Assembly (NCBI GenBank): GCA_021186555.1
Contig: JAJKFL010000003.1
Span: 46,163,908 to 46,227,907 of the forward strand
Origin: Reticulitermes speratus
Lineage: Eukaryota; Arthropoda; Insecta; Blattodea; Rhinotermitidae
Length of the DNA: 64,000 bases
Direction: 5' to 3'
Shown one piece after another: positions 47,279 to 59,990 of this stretch (positions are counted from its first letter, which is position 1; each line of letters starts with the position of its first letter). The notes below the pieces were generated by a model. That model saw nothing but the letters and a program-made list of their open reading frames with translations, searched no databases and was not told the origin of the DNA. The position numbers were made by a program, and so were the translations under genes.

Positions 47279-47998
47279 GACCTTTTTCATCTTTATATAC
47301 TTCTTCAGTTGACCTTCATCTTTATATACTTCTTCAGTTGACCTCATCTTTATATACTTTTTCAGTTGACCTTCATCTTTATATTCTTCTTCAGTTGACC
47401 TTCATCTTTATATACTTCTTCAGTTGACCTTTATCTTTATATACTTCTTCAGTTGACCTTCATCTTTATATACTTCTTCAGTTGACCTTCATCTTTATAT
47501 ACTTCTTCAGTTGACCTCATCTTTATATACTTTTTCAGTTGACCTTCATCTTTATATTCTTCTTCAGTTGACCTTCATCTTTATATACTTCTTCAGTTGA
47601 CCTTTATCTTTATATACTTCTTCAGTTGACCTTCATCTTTATATACTTCTTCAGTTGACCTTCATCTTTATATACTTCTTCAGTTGACCTTCATCTTTGT
47701 ATACTTCTTCAGTTGAACTTCATCTTTATATACTTCTTCAGTTGACCTTCATCTTTATATACTTCTTCAGTTGACCTTCATCTTTATATACTTCTTCAGT
47801 TGACCTTCATCTTTATACACTTCTTCAGTTGAACTTCATCTTTATATACTTCTTTAGTTGACCTTCATCTTTATATACTTCTTCAGTTGACCTTCTTCTT
47901 TATATACTTCTTCAGTTGAACTTCATCTTTATATACTTCTTCAGTTGACCTTCGTCTTTATATACTTCTTCAGTTGACCTTCGTCTTTATATACTTAC
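47279..47998. repeat. 29-bp minisatellite with higher-order repeat
   Basis: About 25 units of CTTCATCTTTATATACTTCT then TCAGTTGAC. A distinctive series of variant units (CCTCATC, TTTTTCAG, ATATTCTTC, CCTTTATC) starting near 47342 recurs in the same order near 47516, a shift of about 174 bp or six units. Neither strand encodes a long protein. Confidence 0.97.
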
Positions 47999-47999
47999 T

Positions 48000-49670
48000 C
48001 CGTGTCAAGACCAAAGACTTGCAGAATTTTATCTGCAATATGCGCTGCTAGGTTATGCAATGCGGTATGTTTTTTTTTTAGCAAAGGCCACATGAGATAA
48101 ACCAGTAAAGATGCGACAGGCATTAATGAGGTTTGGAGCAGACAGATATCTAGTGATGTCTAGTGATGTAAAACCAACGAACCGCACTGTGGCATACACA
48201 AAATGTGTCTTCCACTTGTGACAACGTTGTTTCTCAACCTGGGCTGTCGAAAACTACTGTGTGATGGTGATGACTGTCTGGGGCACTGTCATTTCTAAGA
48301 AAATTATTTCTTCTGTCTTAAGATATTGATTGATAAAAGCTGTGATTTACAATAGCCAACACCCTAACGAGCGGCCGGTGAAGAACATTTGAAAATTGAC
48401 CCCTTTTTTCGATTGACTTCTTACAGCACAATAACAACCTTAGATGCTGTGGTTCTATCAGAATTAATTTGCTGAACGTAATGTTTAAACAGCACACCCT
48501 TCATGTCTGTTCACAGTGCTCCAAATTTTTTGTGCGTAGTGCCTCGATGAACGATCCCAACTACCTTATTCTCAGAGTGACAATAGGCTGCTCCATCACA
48601 GCCGTTAGCCTTTCTGTCATTGGGCGATATCGTCAGTAACTTCCAGCCGGAGGCAAATTTAACAGTGTCTCATAATGAGGGGTAGTCTCTCGTTTTTTAT
48701 CTGCTGCAACTCTTAAGGGCAAATTGGGCCAGCACGTAGGGTATGGGGAAACGGGGAGTCGCTGAGAGTTGACTGATTGCGATTATATTATATTATATAT
48801 TATATCATCTTTACAGAAATCATCGATTGATGCTTAAAATTCTCGTGGTTCAATTTTAGCTCTTCATCTACATGTAATGGTCCTGAGAAGGCTGGCAAAA
48901 GAATTTGCGCAGCTGGCTGATGGCGGAGCGACACTAAATTGTGTTTCGGGTTGTCTTGTGAATCAGCACTCTGCAAGGAAGGCATTGTGTCGACCTAGTT
49001 TTGTGCATTCTGATTCCTTGTTATGAAAGAATAATATCAATACTAAGGCAAAGTGTGAAAATATTTTAAGAAAGTGTGAGGTGCACCAGTAGGAATTTAA
49101 AAGAAGTTGCCTCTGTGTCTTAAGTGATGTAGTAAAATTCTTTTTACTAATGTAAATTTAGTAAATGAAACAATGAAGCTACTTTCATTAAAAGGATACT
49201 GTGATATGCGATACTGTTCCGCGCGGAATTTATCTTATCTAAAGTGATGCACAGGATCAATGCAGACACTTACCTGTGACACGTGTCAGACAGCAGATAA
49301 CACAGTCATACACTCTTGAAGAAGTACAATTTTCATAGAAGCTTGCAGCTTCTTGTAAACGCCCCGATATTTCCTGTAATAACCCGGTTAATTGCCGGAT
49401 AACTTGTAGTGGCATCCACTTACTTAACAACCGTGCAGCAATCTGGATAAACGGTGCGTTCACAAACTTTTTACTGGAATATTTGGATAATGAATGGATG
49501 AGGAAATGAATATGAATACATAGTTTATTTCACATTCTTACCTTGGTCCTTCGTGTTTGTTTGAAATTTAAAAAACATTTTGCAGCATGAAAGATAGAGG
49601 AATATATTTGGAGTCACAGATAGCGTTTTGTGATGAACATTTAATTTAATATTTTGAGTAGTTTTCATTT
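48000..49670. other. Intergenic stretch without recognised features
   Basis: No supported gene or repeat apart from a short ATTATAT run at 48786-48805. Confidence 0.5.
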
Positions 49671-49673
49671 GGG

Positions 49674-49895
49674 ACCGGGATAGCTCAATGGACGAAATAA
49701 CTATCAAACAAGCCCAGCCTCTTTTTCAATGCGTATCAGGGGTCTTTTCTTCCGGGGAAATAACTTGTCCGGGCATGAACCTGCCCACTTACCTCCACCT
49801 GGAGCCAAGGTTAAGGATGCCTGGAGCTATATCTACAATTCCCCATACATATTTATGGTGTAGTTATTGATTATGCACAGGGATAACTTTAATTT
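49674..49895 (+). mobile_element. SINE-like repeat, family E (best copy)
   Basis: The head GGGACCGGGATAGCTCAATG holds an A box (TAGCTCAATGG). The B box is not recognisable. The 3' part has CACCTGGAGCCAAGGTTAAG and TTTATGGTGTAGTTATTGAT followed by GCACAGGGATAACTTT, shared with 14150-14430. Confidence 0.65.
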
Positions 49896-50391
49896 TTCCA
49901 TTAGTTGACATTAAGCGTGCAATTTGTAGTCAGATTTAATATTTGCGAAAATATATAAGTATGCTATAAAATTGATTTATGGTAAAACTGTGAGCAAGTT
50001 TTTGTTATTTTAGTGTATTTATTTATGCTGTGTCATTGTAAAATTTATAATAGAAAAGTGTAAGTCAGTGTAAATAATGTTATAAATTAATTATAAATTA
50101 ATTAGAATACTGTACATTTTACAGAAAATATAACCAATAAAAATACCTGTATTTTCACATCTTTGTAACTCAGTAGTGATTATGAAAATATATTGTGTAA
50201 TGGTAGCAGAATCGTATAGCTTTGCTGTAACAAATGGCTGTGATAAAGAAGCAAGTCTAAGAAGCTGTTGATCTCATAATGAACTCTTACCTTCGTAGGA
50301 TGTTCAGTAGGCAAGATTTCCTATATCATAAAAATTAAATGGGAAATCATTGCAGTCTTACATGTAGCTGGCTTATTGCACTGAGGTATCA

Positions 50392-50451
50392 TTATTTTCC
50401 AACATAATCCTTGGCAACATTGATGCATTCATCCCAGCTTGGCAGGAGTTT
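50392..50451 (-). mobile_element. Mariner-like transposase C-terminal remnant
   Basis: The minus-strand frame reads LLPSWDECINVAKDYVGK and then stops. The L(P)..W..CI...GDYVEK-stop pattern is the C-terminus of mariner-type transposases. Nothing else of the gene is readable nearby. Confidence 0.45.
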
Positions 50452-50459
50452 AAAAAATA

Positions 50460-52370
50460 TGTTTTAATTCATTACGTGTAGTCAGTTCTGTATACAAACA
50501 CGAAAAACTTTTTCTTTTCAAATAGTAGTAAAAAGAATATAATTTTGCAAAGTGACAAATAGCGTCATTTTATCCGTATGGGATATAACAACGTCTCATT
50601 CTGAAACTGTGCTATAATCAGAGAAACTGCACAATACATAAATGGAAAATGTTTTATCTCCATTGAATTATCAAGGATGCAAACAGATATAACGTCTTGA
50701 ACCCTTACTCACTATCACAATCAGTAAACATGTCACACATTTGTGTGTGAACTGCTCGTCTGTACATTTTCCTCTTGTCCTACGTGTTTTGTATCAACCC
50801 ACGAGCCTCGAAATATTTTAACATTCGTTTATGTTTGTCTTAACTTCATATAAATGGCGCCATACAAATTGGTGGGCAGTAAATATACTTGTTATCTTAT
50901 AAAACGTGAATTATTTATTGTACTCACCAAATACAGCGTTGCTGCATCCAACTTTACGATCACACACGATTTACCACATCTTAGAAAATAGGCAAGTACA
51001 AAAGTTCCATGGTTGCATGCTGAATACTTGCGTTGTAGAAGGTAATCTACCACCCACAAATTTGTAATTTGAAATTAAAGTAATAGTAAGGAAGTCAATG
51101 TTTCTCAACAGTTGTAAAAATATGTTCTCGTTTTTTGAGGACTGGACCGATAGATGTTAACTGCCAAGGCTATTAACAGGAACAACAACCGACTACTCCC
51201 AAAGTTATCCTACAGAGCCCTCTATAGTGTAAATGTTTAAAGACTTGCGCTACATACCTCTGCCGAACACATGAATTATTGGCGGAAGAAGCGTATCTGG
51301 CCTTCTTGTAAACATTTACCCCATATTATATTGGTAATAAATATTAAATCTTATTTTAGTGAGTATAAAAAGCAGGGAATAGTAAATCCGTAATACATAC
51401 TGTTCATTCTGTCAATATGCACTGTAGTTTTGACTATTTGCTACTTCAAGTGTCAGTTGACGCAATATCTGTGTATGAATTTAATGCCTTTTTATTACAA
51501 GTATAAAGAAAATCTTTATCGTAGTTTTAATTATACTGTTGAAAGAAGAAATTTACTTCCACGGACCTTTTGAACGAGAAGGCGCAATATTTTTACGGAC
51601 TGTCGGAAATTAAAAGCTATATTATTGCGCTAGCGTCCAATATAACGTCCATACCAAGTTTCTAAACCGGTCATCTGGTTCAAAAGTTGGAGTGGAAGAG
51701 ACACAAACACGCGACACCCAGCCTACGTTTACATTTAAAGAAGAGAAAGAGGCGAAATATAACAATTGGACTGATACTGAATCATTCGTCTGATGAAACG
51801 TAAAAAAATCCCCTATGCTTTCAACCTCGATTTTATTTACTCTAGAATGTTTTGACTCTGGCCCAGTATTGTCTTGTAGCAACCCTGCGTATGGCAAGCA
51901 TTGTGTTGTTTTGAAAAGGTGGATGGGGAAAGGGAACGGAAATCGTTTACGTTACCACCAGGTGGACACACTGCATGTCGGTATGTCAAGGATTTGGCAT
52001 CGCTTTAGGAGAGAGGAAGGGTGGAATAAAGAGAAGTACTTCACGTATTCTGCTGCTGTTGGTGTTGCGTGTGGTAAAATTATTGGTGTTATTGTAACTA
52101 GTAACAAAAGTGCGCGTGTAAACCGAGTGAATGAGTGTTTAAACCGAGTGTTACGTGCAAAACATATCGTGTGCCGGTAGTGTCTGTTACGAAGAAGCGT
52201 GTTTTATATCGAATTAAATGGCGGATTTACTTTCAGTAATATAAACCCGTGAAATGGATGTGGAGAGGTTTGAACGTGCTTTGTGATTACACGTTTCAAA
52301 TATAACACTGTGTTGAAAGTTCGTGTATTGAACATTACTATCGGGCCCGGCAGACCAAGTGAAATATCAG
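50460..52370. other. Intergenic stretch
   Basis: No recognised gene. The 121-codon frame at 51815-52180 (+) has no domain I know and its region is opened by low stop density; I do not support it as a gene. Confidence 0.4.
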
Positions 52371-52378
52371 TGAACGAA

Positions 52379-52448
52379 TGGAACTCGAAACCCACCTGTT
52401 TGCGCAGTCGCCGCAAGATAACAGCGTCCAGCCTCACGCTGAAGTCGG
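52379..52448 (+). CDS. Candidate first coding exon (unknown gene)
   Basis: ATG opens MELETHLFAQSPQDNSVQPH followed by AEV and a near-consensus donor (GTCG|GTAAGTAA). The surrounding 500 bases are richer in C+G and CpG than the neighbourhood, as insect promoters sometimes are. No matching downstream exon is recognised on this strand in the window. Another frame is also open here, so this is tentative. Confidence 0.3.
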
Positions 52449-52449
52449 T

Positions 52450-55400
52450 AAGTAATACATGCAAAAATGATATAAGGTGTACAGCGCGTCAATGAAATAA
52501 GAGTTTTCTCCGCGGAAGTTGTGAAAAATACAAGTATCTCTGAAACTGTTAGGACCCTTAGGCATGTGGTATTTGGATAATAGTATACGAAAATATATGA
52601 TGCGGTATCATCGATTTCTGTCTTTGGTGTATCTGCACATGGCCCATTACATAATGCTACTTTTACTACACGATGTTTTGGCGTAGTTCCACTATATACA
52701 GACATATCTGTGTCATCGGAAACCACGTTAGAACAAACATGTTTGTTGAAACATGTTTGTATTGAAATGCCTCGTTCTATGGCCCATTAAATTATGCCGC
52801 GTTTCGGTTCTGTTTTTATTTTAATGTACTTTCTGTGTTGCATCTCGTGCGCGTGAAAAAGACGATAACTTTTTCGCTAATTGGGGTGTGGATAAAGAAC
52901 GTAACCGCAAGTGCATGCTAAATAGGTCTATGTAGCAGTAATATAAAAGTATTTTTTAAACTCGCCATTTTGTGATTCCGTCTCTATTTCAGGTGTATAT
53001 ATTGCTTTGGCTTAAGGCTGTTATTTAGGTGTAAACAATCTATAGAAGTGTATGAGTTAAACTTCTGCCATAAACCTGTTCTGTCCCCATGAAGAAAGAA
53101 TTTCTTACATGTACGTATTGATACACACGCCAGATGAAAGCGATTTCCACACAATTCGGTCTTTATGAAGCAGTTAAGAGATACGTATAGGTATTACAGC
53201 CTCGACATTTGCGAAGAAAAAAATTATAGCATCGTTGATTCTGTTAAGCTGTGTTTCAGGGATTTCTCAAGCCCATGGCTTGCATACATATTCAGTGTAC
53301 ATGTGATTTTATAGTATCCAAAGAGGCCTGCAAGAGTAAAGTGGATGAATGAAAGGGTTGTTCGTGGAAACTGTAGCTAGAAATGAGAATGGACTAAAGT
53401 GGTTGCACTCAACTGATGAGGTACCTTAGAGGAGCACACGTAAATTGCTTTGAGCAGTATTGTCCCTGTGCCCCACTTAAAATATCTGCCGGGTTGAACA
53501 ATTTTCACAACGTTTTCGTGTTTATAAAGAAATAGTTCTTTCAGTTTTCTAAGAATTTATATTCCCTATTAAAGTAGACATATTCTGCTATCAAAAGAAT
53601 ATGTGGAATTTTATGTTATTTTGTTTTATATGTCACTGGATAGTAAAAACAATGCTTGTTGATTTTAACTAATTCAAATTCAACAAAGTTGAAGCCTCTA
53701 ATCATTATATAGTTGGGTTCCATACAGAGGGCTTTATTCGTTCATTGCAATTCAGTACGTGTTTCTTGTAGACACTCATTTACTTCCATCACTGTTGGCT
53801 TCTCCTTAATTACAATGTAGGCAGAGTTACTGTAAATGTTCAAGAATGACTTCATAAAACACAAGCAAAACCCTAAGTTATATCCAGTCATAATTTTTGT
53901 ATTTAACCTGATAGGAGAAACAGTGTGAATTTCAGAAACGTTGTGTCCTTGACAAAAATGAGTTGGGAAATGACAAATACTCGTATATGCATCACCCTGT
54001 AGGCATGTAATTCAGATCGGTAAGGAAAGGTAATTGCAGTTGTAAATATTAAATACATCCGTAAATAGGTCCCCCATTTCTTTGTAACTTCTTCATGGAC
54101 TGCTTGTATGGGTCAATGACACGTCCGAATTTCAGTATCAGAATGGCAAGTCAAATTCAGAGAATGAAATATAGGTTCAAATGGGACGTTCACATTAGAT
54201 TCAGTTACTGCGCTCTCCGTTGCTTATTGGGCGGCACTGTTTTAAGCTGTGTAACCGAGAGAACAGAATCCTCTGTGAGGAACATAAGAAAACCTTGCTT
54301 GAATTTTATTGTGGTGTTACTTTGGATCATGAAGGAAAGCACGAAGAGTTGAATTTTATGGCCTGCAGTAAAATTCGTACACATGTGTTCAAGGGAACAT
54401 AACACACGTGTTTACAAACTAATGTGGAAATTGTGGGTTTGTATTCATACTCTAGTTGTTTCATCTCTGTAATTTTTAAGGGCCAGTACCTTATTCTTCG
54501 TGACGCAGTTTTCAATTCGGACTTGTATTAATTTTAAAGAAATCTTTGTTATTGGAAGTCACGGTCTTTTTGTAAGTACAGTAAAGTAAGCGCAGGTCGG
54601 GGTTACGCAAGAGAGGGCGTGCATAACGTGGGATTGCCCCTGCGATTAAACTGGACAGAAATCGCTCGCTTAGTATCAAATACAGCTACGAATATGTGCG
54701 TAGAAATAATTGGACAATACGTGTACGAGAAATGAGGAATGAGAATTTGGAAAGAGTACGGGAAATCTCGGGGAGATTCTTGATTCGACTGTCAGCTGTG
54801 TTATCAGGTATCCACGTATTTTATAGTTGTTTTTGGTTCCTCCAAGGAACTTACGGGATAATATATCGATAACAACACTATCATTTCTTCCAGCTCTGTT
54901 TTGGTTTATCATATTCTTTAGTCGTTATAATATTCTACGCTGTACAATAATTTATATTACTTTCAACGCTGTAAAATTTACTACAAAAATGAAAAAAAAA
55001 ATGGAAAAATAAAATCTCAGTCGATTACGATGTCCAGGAAAATAGAGGTGACAGAAAGATTTGAAACATATATCAAATTTTTCTTATCCTGGTTCTTCAT
55101 CCTCCAAATTCCTTCTTCATTTACTTTTGATGGAGGGCTGAGAATTTCAGCAGGTTATATGATAGTAATGACTGTCGTCTAGAAGTGCCACAGAACCAAA
55201 AGGAACAGAAAGTTGACTTTCAAGTGTTTCGTGCTTCATGAAGTTCGCAATTACTGCCACAGGCGTGACTCAGTTGTCTGACTCAGCTTAGTAAACTAAT
55301 AATAACTTACTCAGATGCGGTGGCTGAAATTTCTTACGTGCTTTTAGAGAGAGGTTCATGGGAACAGAGCTACAGGACCAACAATAAGAAACAGGGAAAT

Positions 55401-56580
55401 AGGAAACAGTCGTGGCCGATTTGAATTTATAATCTGATATATCGTTAAAGGAATGGAGAGGTTTTGTTTTAAGTTGCAGATTTTACAAATATTGCATTAT
55501 GTATTTAGAATAAACTTCACAATAAATTAGTTAGGTTTGGCAGTAGGTACAAACCTTACAATATGGAATTTATGGGCGTGGCGTGTCTCTATGCAACATA
55601 TTTTACACTTGACTTGTAAATAAATAACATATAAATATTTATAGTTTTACAAAGAATGACCCATAAATTGAATAACAATTTTTACATGTTTGTGACGATA
55701 ATAGGCCAACATTTGGCTCTGGGCTATCTACGTGGTTTCTCAGCTTTGTCCATCATGTCATATTACGAAAAGAGCTCAGGGTTTCGGAAACTGGATGTGT
55801 TTTCTGTTCTCAGACAAACACATGAGAAGGCAGGGTGTGAGTTGGGTCCGACAGAAAGAGACGGGATAACAAGTATTTCTATCGGACCGACCTCGGTAGG
55901 TTTCTCTCCACAGAAAGAGATCCAGTTACGGAAATGCCATGTTTCTTTGAATACTGGATGATGCACAGTATGTACACGTAGAAACCAAAAAACACGCAAA
56001 ATATTTACAGTTCTACATCACAGTTGACACATGACCTGTTCTTTTCTTCAAAACTAAATAGGTTACATTTTAAACCCAAAGTCAAAGGAACTAAATTCAT
56101 ATCAGGTCAGCTTTGAACACTTTAAAGCAATACTGCTGTGTGATGTATTATAAATAAGACACAACTTATAATAGTAGACAGTACGTATCTTGCATTTCTG
56201 TAGAATTATATTTTGCACTAATATGAATATTTATTAAGATTCGAAAGTACGCAGTAATTTAAACTGAAATGACTGACTGGCCGCTTTGCACTCTCACGAA
56301 TGCGCCGATCACACTTAAGCATACTAATACATTACATTCTCTCTTTCTTATAGGATAACGGAATCCATTTCATGGAATACATTATTCTTGAAATATAACT
56401 CACCTCTGTCTGAGCATTAATTTCATATTTATTACGTCACGTTTGTTACGGTATCTACTAAGTATGGAGCAATTCATTTGTTCTGTAAAGACTGTTCGCA
56501 TCCCCTCCCTACACACTGACGAGCTTCCACAGATATATGGAGCGTCCGCAGTTAAGTAGTACATACATATGCTATGGGCT
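52450..56580. other. Intergenic (or intronic) AT-rich stretch
   Basis: No convincing exon or complete repeat. If the exon at 52379 is real, this would be its first intron. Confidence 0.4.
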
Positions 56581-56593
56581 ATTCCTTCAGTAT

Positions 56594-56860
56594 TTTGTTT
56601 CCCCTATGGCTCAACAGCCCCTTGTCGGGTGCCTAGGCCTCCTCATTTCGAGGTTTCATTATCACACACTTTTTAGACACACCACACTCGGTAGGACTCC
56701 TCTGGACGAGGGACCAGCTCGTCGCAGAAACCTCTACCTGACAACACACAACACTCACAAGTGACAGACATCCATGCCCCCTGTGGGATTCGAACACACG
56801 ATCCTAGTAAGCGAGCGGCCGCAGACCCACGCCTTAGACCGCACGGCCACTGGGACCGGC
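56594..56860 (-). mobile_element. tRNA-derived SINE, family C, with perfect target-site duplication
   Basis: The minus strand starts GCCGGTCCCAGTGGCCGTGC (A box), has a B box with one change (TGTTCGAATCC), and ends in an A-rich tail (plus strand TTTGTTTCCCC). Perfect 13-bp direct repeats ATTCCTTCAGTAT flank it at 56581-56593 and 56861-56873. It is a diverged sister of the copy at 27861. Confidence 0.93.
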
Positions 56861-56879
56861 ATTCCTTCAGTATAGCCAC

Positions 56880-58015
56880 CCATATGTATCTCAATTTGTG
56901 AGCAGAGGCATAACGAAATAATAGAGGCGCTCTCTAAATCCGAACATACTGTTTAGTGGCTGTCAAATGTAAAGCGGCCAGGGCCTGTGGCTGGCCATTC
57001 ATCCATCCTGTGCCGAGCGTTTAGAAAGACTGGGTCTATCCCTCAACTTTCCTATGTGCCATTCCTCGCGTGATGCTTGACTAATTAAGCACACCGTGGC
57101 TTTATCTTCACCTGCACAGAAATGCTCCATGCTGTAGAAAATATTACATTGTGAATTATAATTGCTCCTTTGTTAATATATTTAAAATTAACTGTAAAGT
57201 CAAATTTGTACGTTTCCCATCACAAAACCTTGTTATTAAAATTTAAAATGTTGTTTCCGCCATAGTAGTTGTTTACATTTTCAGTCACATTAAATTACTG
57301 TGGTATTGTAGTCAGAAAACTGTGACGTCAGAGCAGCGAAGTAGTTGATGATACGGGTGACTGCTGGCCAAGATAAATGTCCTGTCTAAGGACAACTATC
57401 TCAGTAGAGGTGTTGTCGTGTGGAAATTCCTCCTGTTTCCGATCTGTTAAAGAAACATAACACAAACAAATAAAGTACTAATAAGAACTTTTTAGTAGCC
57501 TATCTGGGTAAATATATTGTCACCAAAATTTATCATATGAATACTTTATGCGTACTTTTCTATACTGCTTATGTTTTAGGCCTAATGATGCTGTTATTAT
57601 ATCAGATTATATGACGTCGATAGGTGCAAGGACTGTTGAATAAGAATCGCAACGATTTGAAAGAAATAATCGTGGGGGTTATGTGAGGTACTATCTTGAA
57701 ATTTGCTTGAAAATATATATATATATTAACAGTATATATTCTTAATATATCTATTTAATTATCTGAAATTCATTACGATAATATATTTACAGGACGAGAT
57801 CCCTACATAGATCGACATAGATGTATGTATGCATGATTCATAGAGTTGTAAACAACTGCAACACCTGGGACGGCTTGTTTTTAATAATTTTAATAGTATT
57901 AATATTACAACATTGTAAATTTATGATTGTTAACTTTACGTATTGTAGAATTGTAATGTCACTTCTGTAAAGGCGACATAATAACTAGGTTGGTGTGTTG
58001 GATCTAAATGGCTTT
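56880..58015. other. AT-rich intergenic stretch
   Basis: No recognised gene. A TATATA run lies at 57713-57726. Confidence 0.5.
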
Positions 58016-58020
58016 GTATG

Positions 58021-58072
58021 GAACGGCCCTCTGATGATGGCACCTCGGTGTTGAAACGTGTAGGGGTTTTTA
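58021..58072 (+). ncRNA. Hammerhead-ribozyme-like motif (type I, minimal stem III)
   Basis: The order is GGCCCT (58025-58030), CTGATGA (58031-58037), one extra T, hairpin GGCAC-CTCG-GTGTT (58039-58052), GAAA (58053-58056), C-GT-G, TA (58061-58062), GGGGTT (58063-58068). The hammerhead core is CUGANGA...GAAA...NUH. GGCCCU can pair with GGGGUU (stem I: three G-C and three G-U pairs), the hairpin is stem II, and A-U plus C-G form a two-pair stem III, placing cleavage after GUA. The extra base between A9 and stem II is non-canonical and may prevent activity. Confidence 0.45.
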
Positions 58073-58806
58073 TAATAGCTTAAGAATGTATTTTATTCAC
58101 CGTATGATTTGGTTGATGTAGTAATTACAAGATGATGCACGGTATGAATAACATAACATATTTAATATAGTTGTACAGTCACTGAACTGGCTTTAACTGT
58201 AGACGGAAGCACAGCCGGTTTCCGAAACGTGATACTTCATTAGAAATGAGAAGATGGACAAAGTCCAAAGAAAAATATTTCTTCAGAATGACGTCTCTTT
58301 GGTATGTTTGGGAATGCGAGACCGGGCGCAATTAAGTCCAGTGGACAACGATAGATGGCATGGCGAGTGCAGGAACTTTAACAACGCTTTCGCTGGCGTT
58401 CATGGTTATTTGTGTTTTCTGTAGCTGATTTCTTGAAATCCATTAAAATGTTTTATAATAGACAAGAGGTTCATTTTATGCACACCTATACATTTTATGG
58501 GGTTTAAAAAGTGATTGAGTGAAATTTAAACTTCACAATATTTGTGTTCCAGAATTATTTTCCTCTAAATCAAAATTCATCAAAATTTCTCAAAGGGCTC
58601 AAATATATGGACACTAAACCTAACAGTCCATCTACGTAAAGTAGCCCTTAAAACTGACGGAAATAAGTCATAGTGCAATAGCACGAAAAATTTAATGTAA
58701 CTCCTTTTATACTTTTTTTTTTCATACAAATCAGTCCTATATTTGGGCCCTGTTACTGCTGAAGGACACAAATAAATTATTTTAATTTTCGAAACATAAA
58801 AATGAT

Positions 58807-59033
58807 AGTCGTGCTTGATTTCAGGCTTCCGCCGCGGTGTAAATGAGATCGTCGCTCTTCTGGGATGTTACGCAGCGTTAATTGGTAGTTACCGACGTTT
58901 CGGGACAACCTATCGGTCCCATCTGCTTGTTGGACTTCTTGACCTTTGAAAATGGGACCGATAGGTTGTCCCGTAATGTCGTTAACTAACTACCAATCTA
59001 GGCTGCGTAACGTCCCAGAAGAGCGAAGATTTC
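58807..59033. repeat. Foldback element, family FB-B
   Basis: The left arm begins GTGCTTGATTTCAGGCTTCC and includes CGACGTTTCGGGACAACCTA. The right arm has GAAAATGGGACCGATAGGTT, GTCCCGTAATGTCG and ACGTCCCAGAAGAGCG. The arms are about 110 bp. The right core is mutated from GAAAC to GTAAT. Confidence 0.88.
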
Positions 59034-59128
59034 TTAAAAATGGTTATTACTGCAAATGATGTGAGAATTTGAACCGACAACTTTACAATCATAGTACCAT
59101 TTATCCTGAGCACTTCATTGGCACTTAC

Positions 59129-59251
59129 CAGATGTGATGCTGATGGCAGATGTCTCTGCTTGTGCTGACTGTGGACAGTACCGTTGTGTGAAATGGTCTC
59201 GGCCGCCGCATTCTTGTCAGCAAAAGTCAGCACACGGCTGTACTTCACCAT
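59129..59251 (-). CDS. Candidate first coding exon on the minus strand (unknown gene)
   Basis: On the minus strand an ATG in excellent context (AAAATGG) opens 41 codons, MVKYSRVLTFADKNAAAETI then SHNGTVHSQHKQRHLPSASH and L, ending exactly at a donor CTG|GTAAGT. The frame stays open upstream to another ATG at 59338. The composition looks coding and the interval is less AT-rich than its surroundings. I recognise no family. Further exons would lie at lower coordinates; none is identified. Confidence 0.45.
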
Positions 59252-59807
59252 TTTACCTCCTGAACCATCTCCAACCCAATATACTGTCTGGACGGCTCCT
59301 CTGCCGGCAAGATAACGCGTAGCTCTACCTACAATCATGCTGACTGATCTCTGTGCAGCTTCACAGTAATTACGTCGCTCTGTTCATCTGATTCCGAACA
59401 GTGGGATTTTTATATGTGAAGAAAGTCACGTGGTCATCTCATGTTGATAATGACGCACGTCTATGAAGTGGTGGAGGGAGAACATCTGTTGCGTGTGAGG
59501 AAGTTTGAACGCAAAGTCCTAATCTATCCCACTAGCTTGATTTATTTTCCGCTCTTCGCACCAGGATTTTTAATCAGTCTTTGCCGTGTATGGCGTCTTG
59601 AAAGTGACCCTTGAAGCGTAAGTCACGCGTAAAAGCTATTTATCGTGTTATTTCATTTTACCAGTTGCCTCGCCATTATATTCGTATCCTGAAACTATTC
59701 AACAATTAATGTTTCCCTCTTATTTCATTTATCTTTTCCATCCACCTTATTTCGTTTGGTTTCTCATTTTAAATGTCATATAGTTTTCCGTTTTTTCTCT
59801 AAGAGGC

Positions 59808-59990
59808 AAGAGTTTGGTGTAGCGGTAAGGCTGTAGATTTAAATTTGGGGGATACCCGATTTGAATATACGCTGAGGTCAGGCTATCTTGACTGAAGACT
59901 TGTGTACATTTGCTCAGTCCTTACAGAAAATGACAATACAATACATAAACAATGGCTTCATTAGGTGTTACTCCCGGATGATGGCGGCCG
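59808..59990 (+). mobile_element. tRNA-derived SINE, family G
   Basis: The head GAGTTTGGTGTAGCGGTAAG has an A box (TGGTGTAGCGG), and ACCCGATTTGAATATACG about 33 nt later is a decayed B box. The 3' part ends with AATACAATACATAAACAATG. The right boundary is approximate. Confidence 0.6.

Noticed and set aside
47288-47998. Hammerhead-like reading of the minisatellite (minus strand repeats CTGAAGA)
   Set aside because: No GAAA follows at a suitable distance and no stem II can be drawn.
51815-52180. 121-codon plus-strand ORF
   Set aside because: No domain, no splice context, and composition does not look coding; both strands are open here.
52367-52726. 119-codon minus-strand ORF
   Set aside because: No recognisable family and overlapping open frames; could be repeat-derived but not supportable from one copy.
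53411-53435. CTGATGAGG at 53412 as a ribozyme core
   Set aside because: No GAAA after a hairpin; isolated heptamer match.
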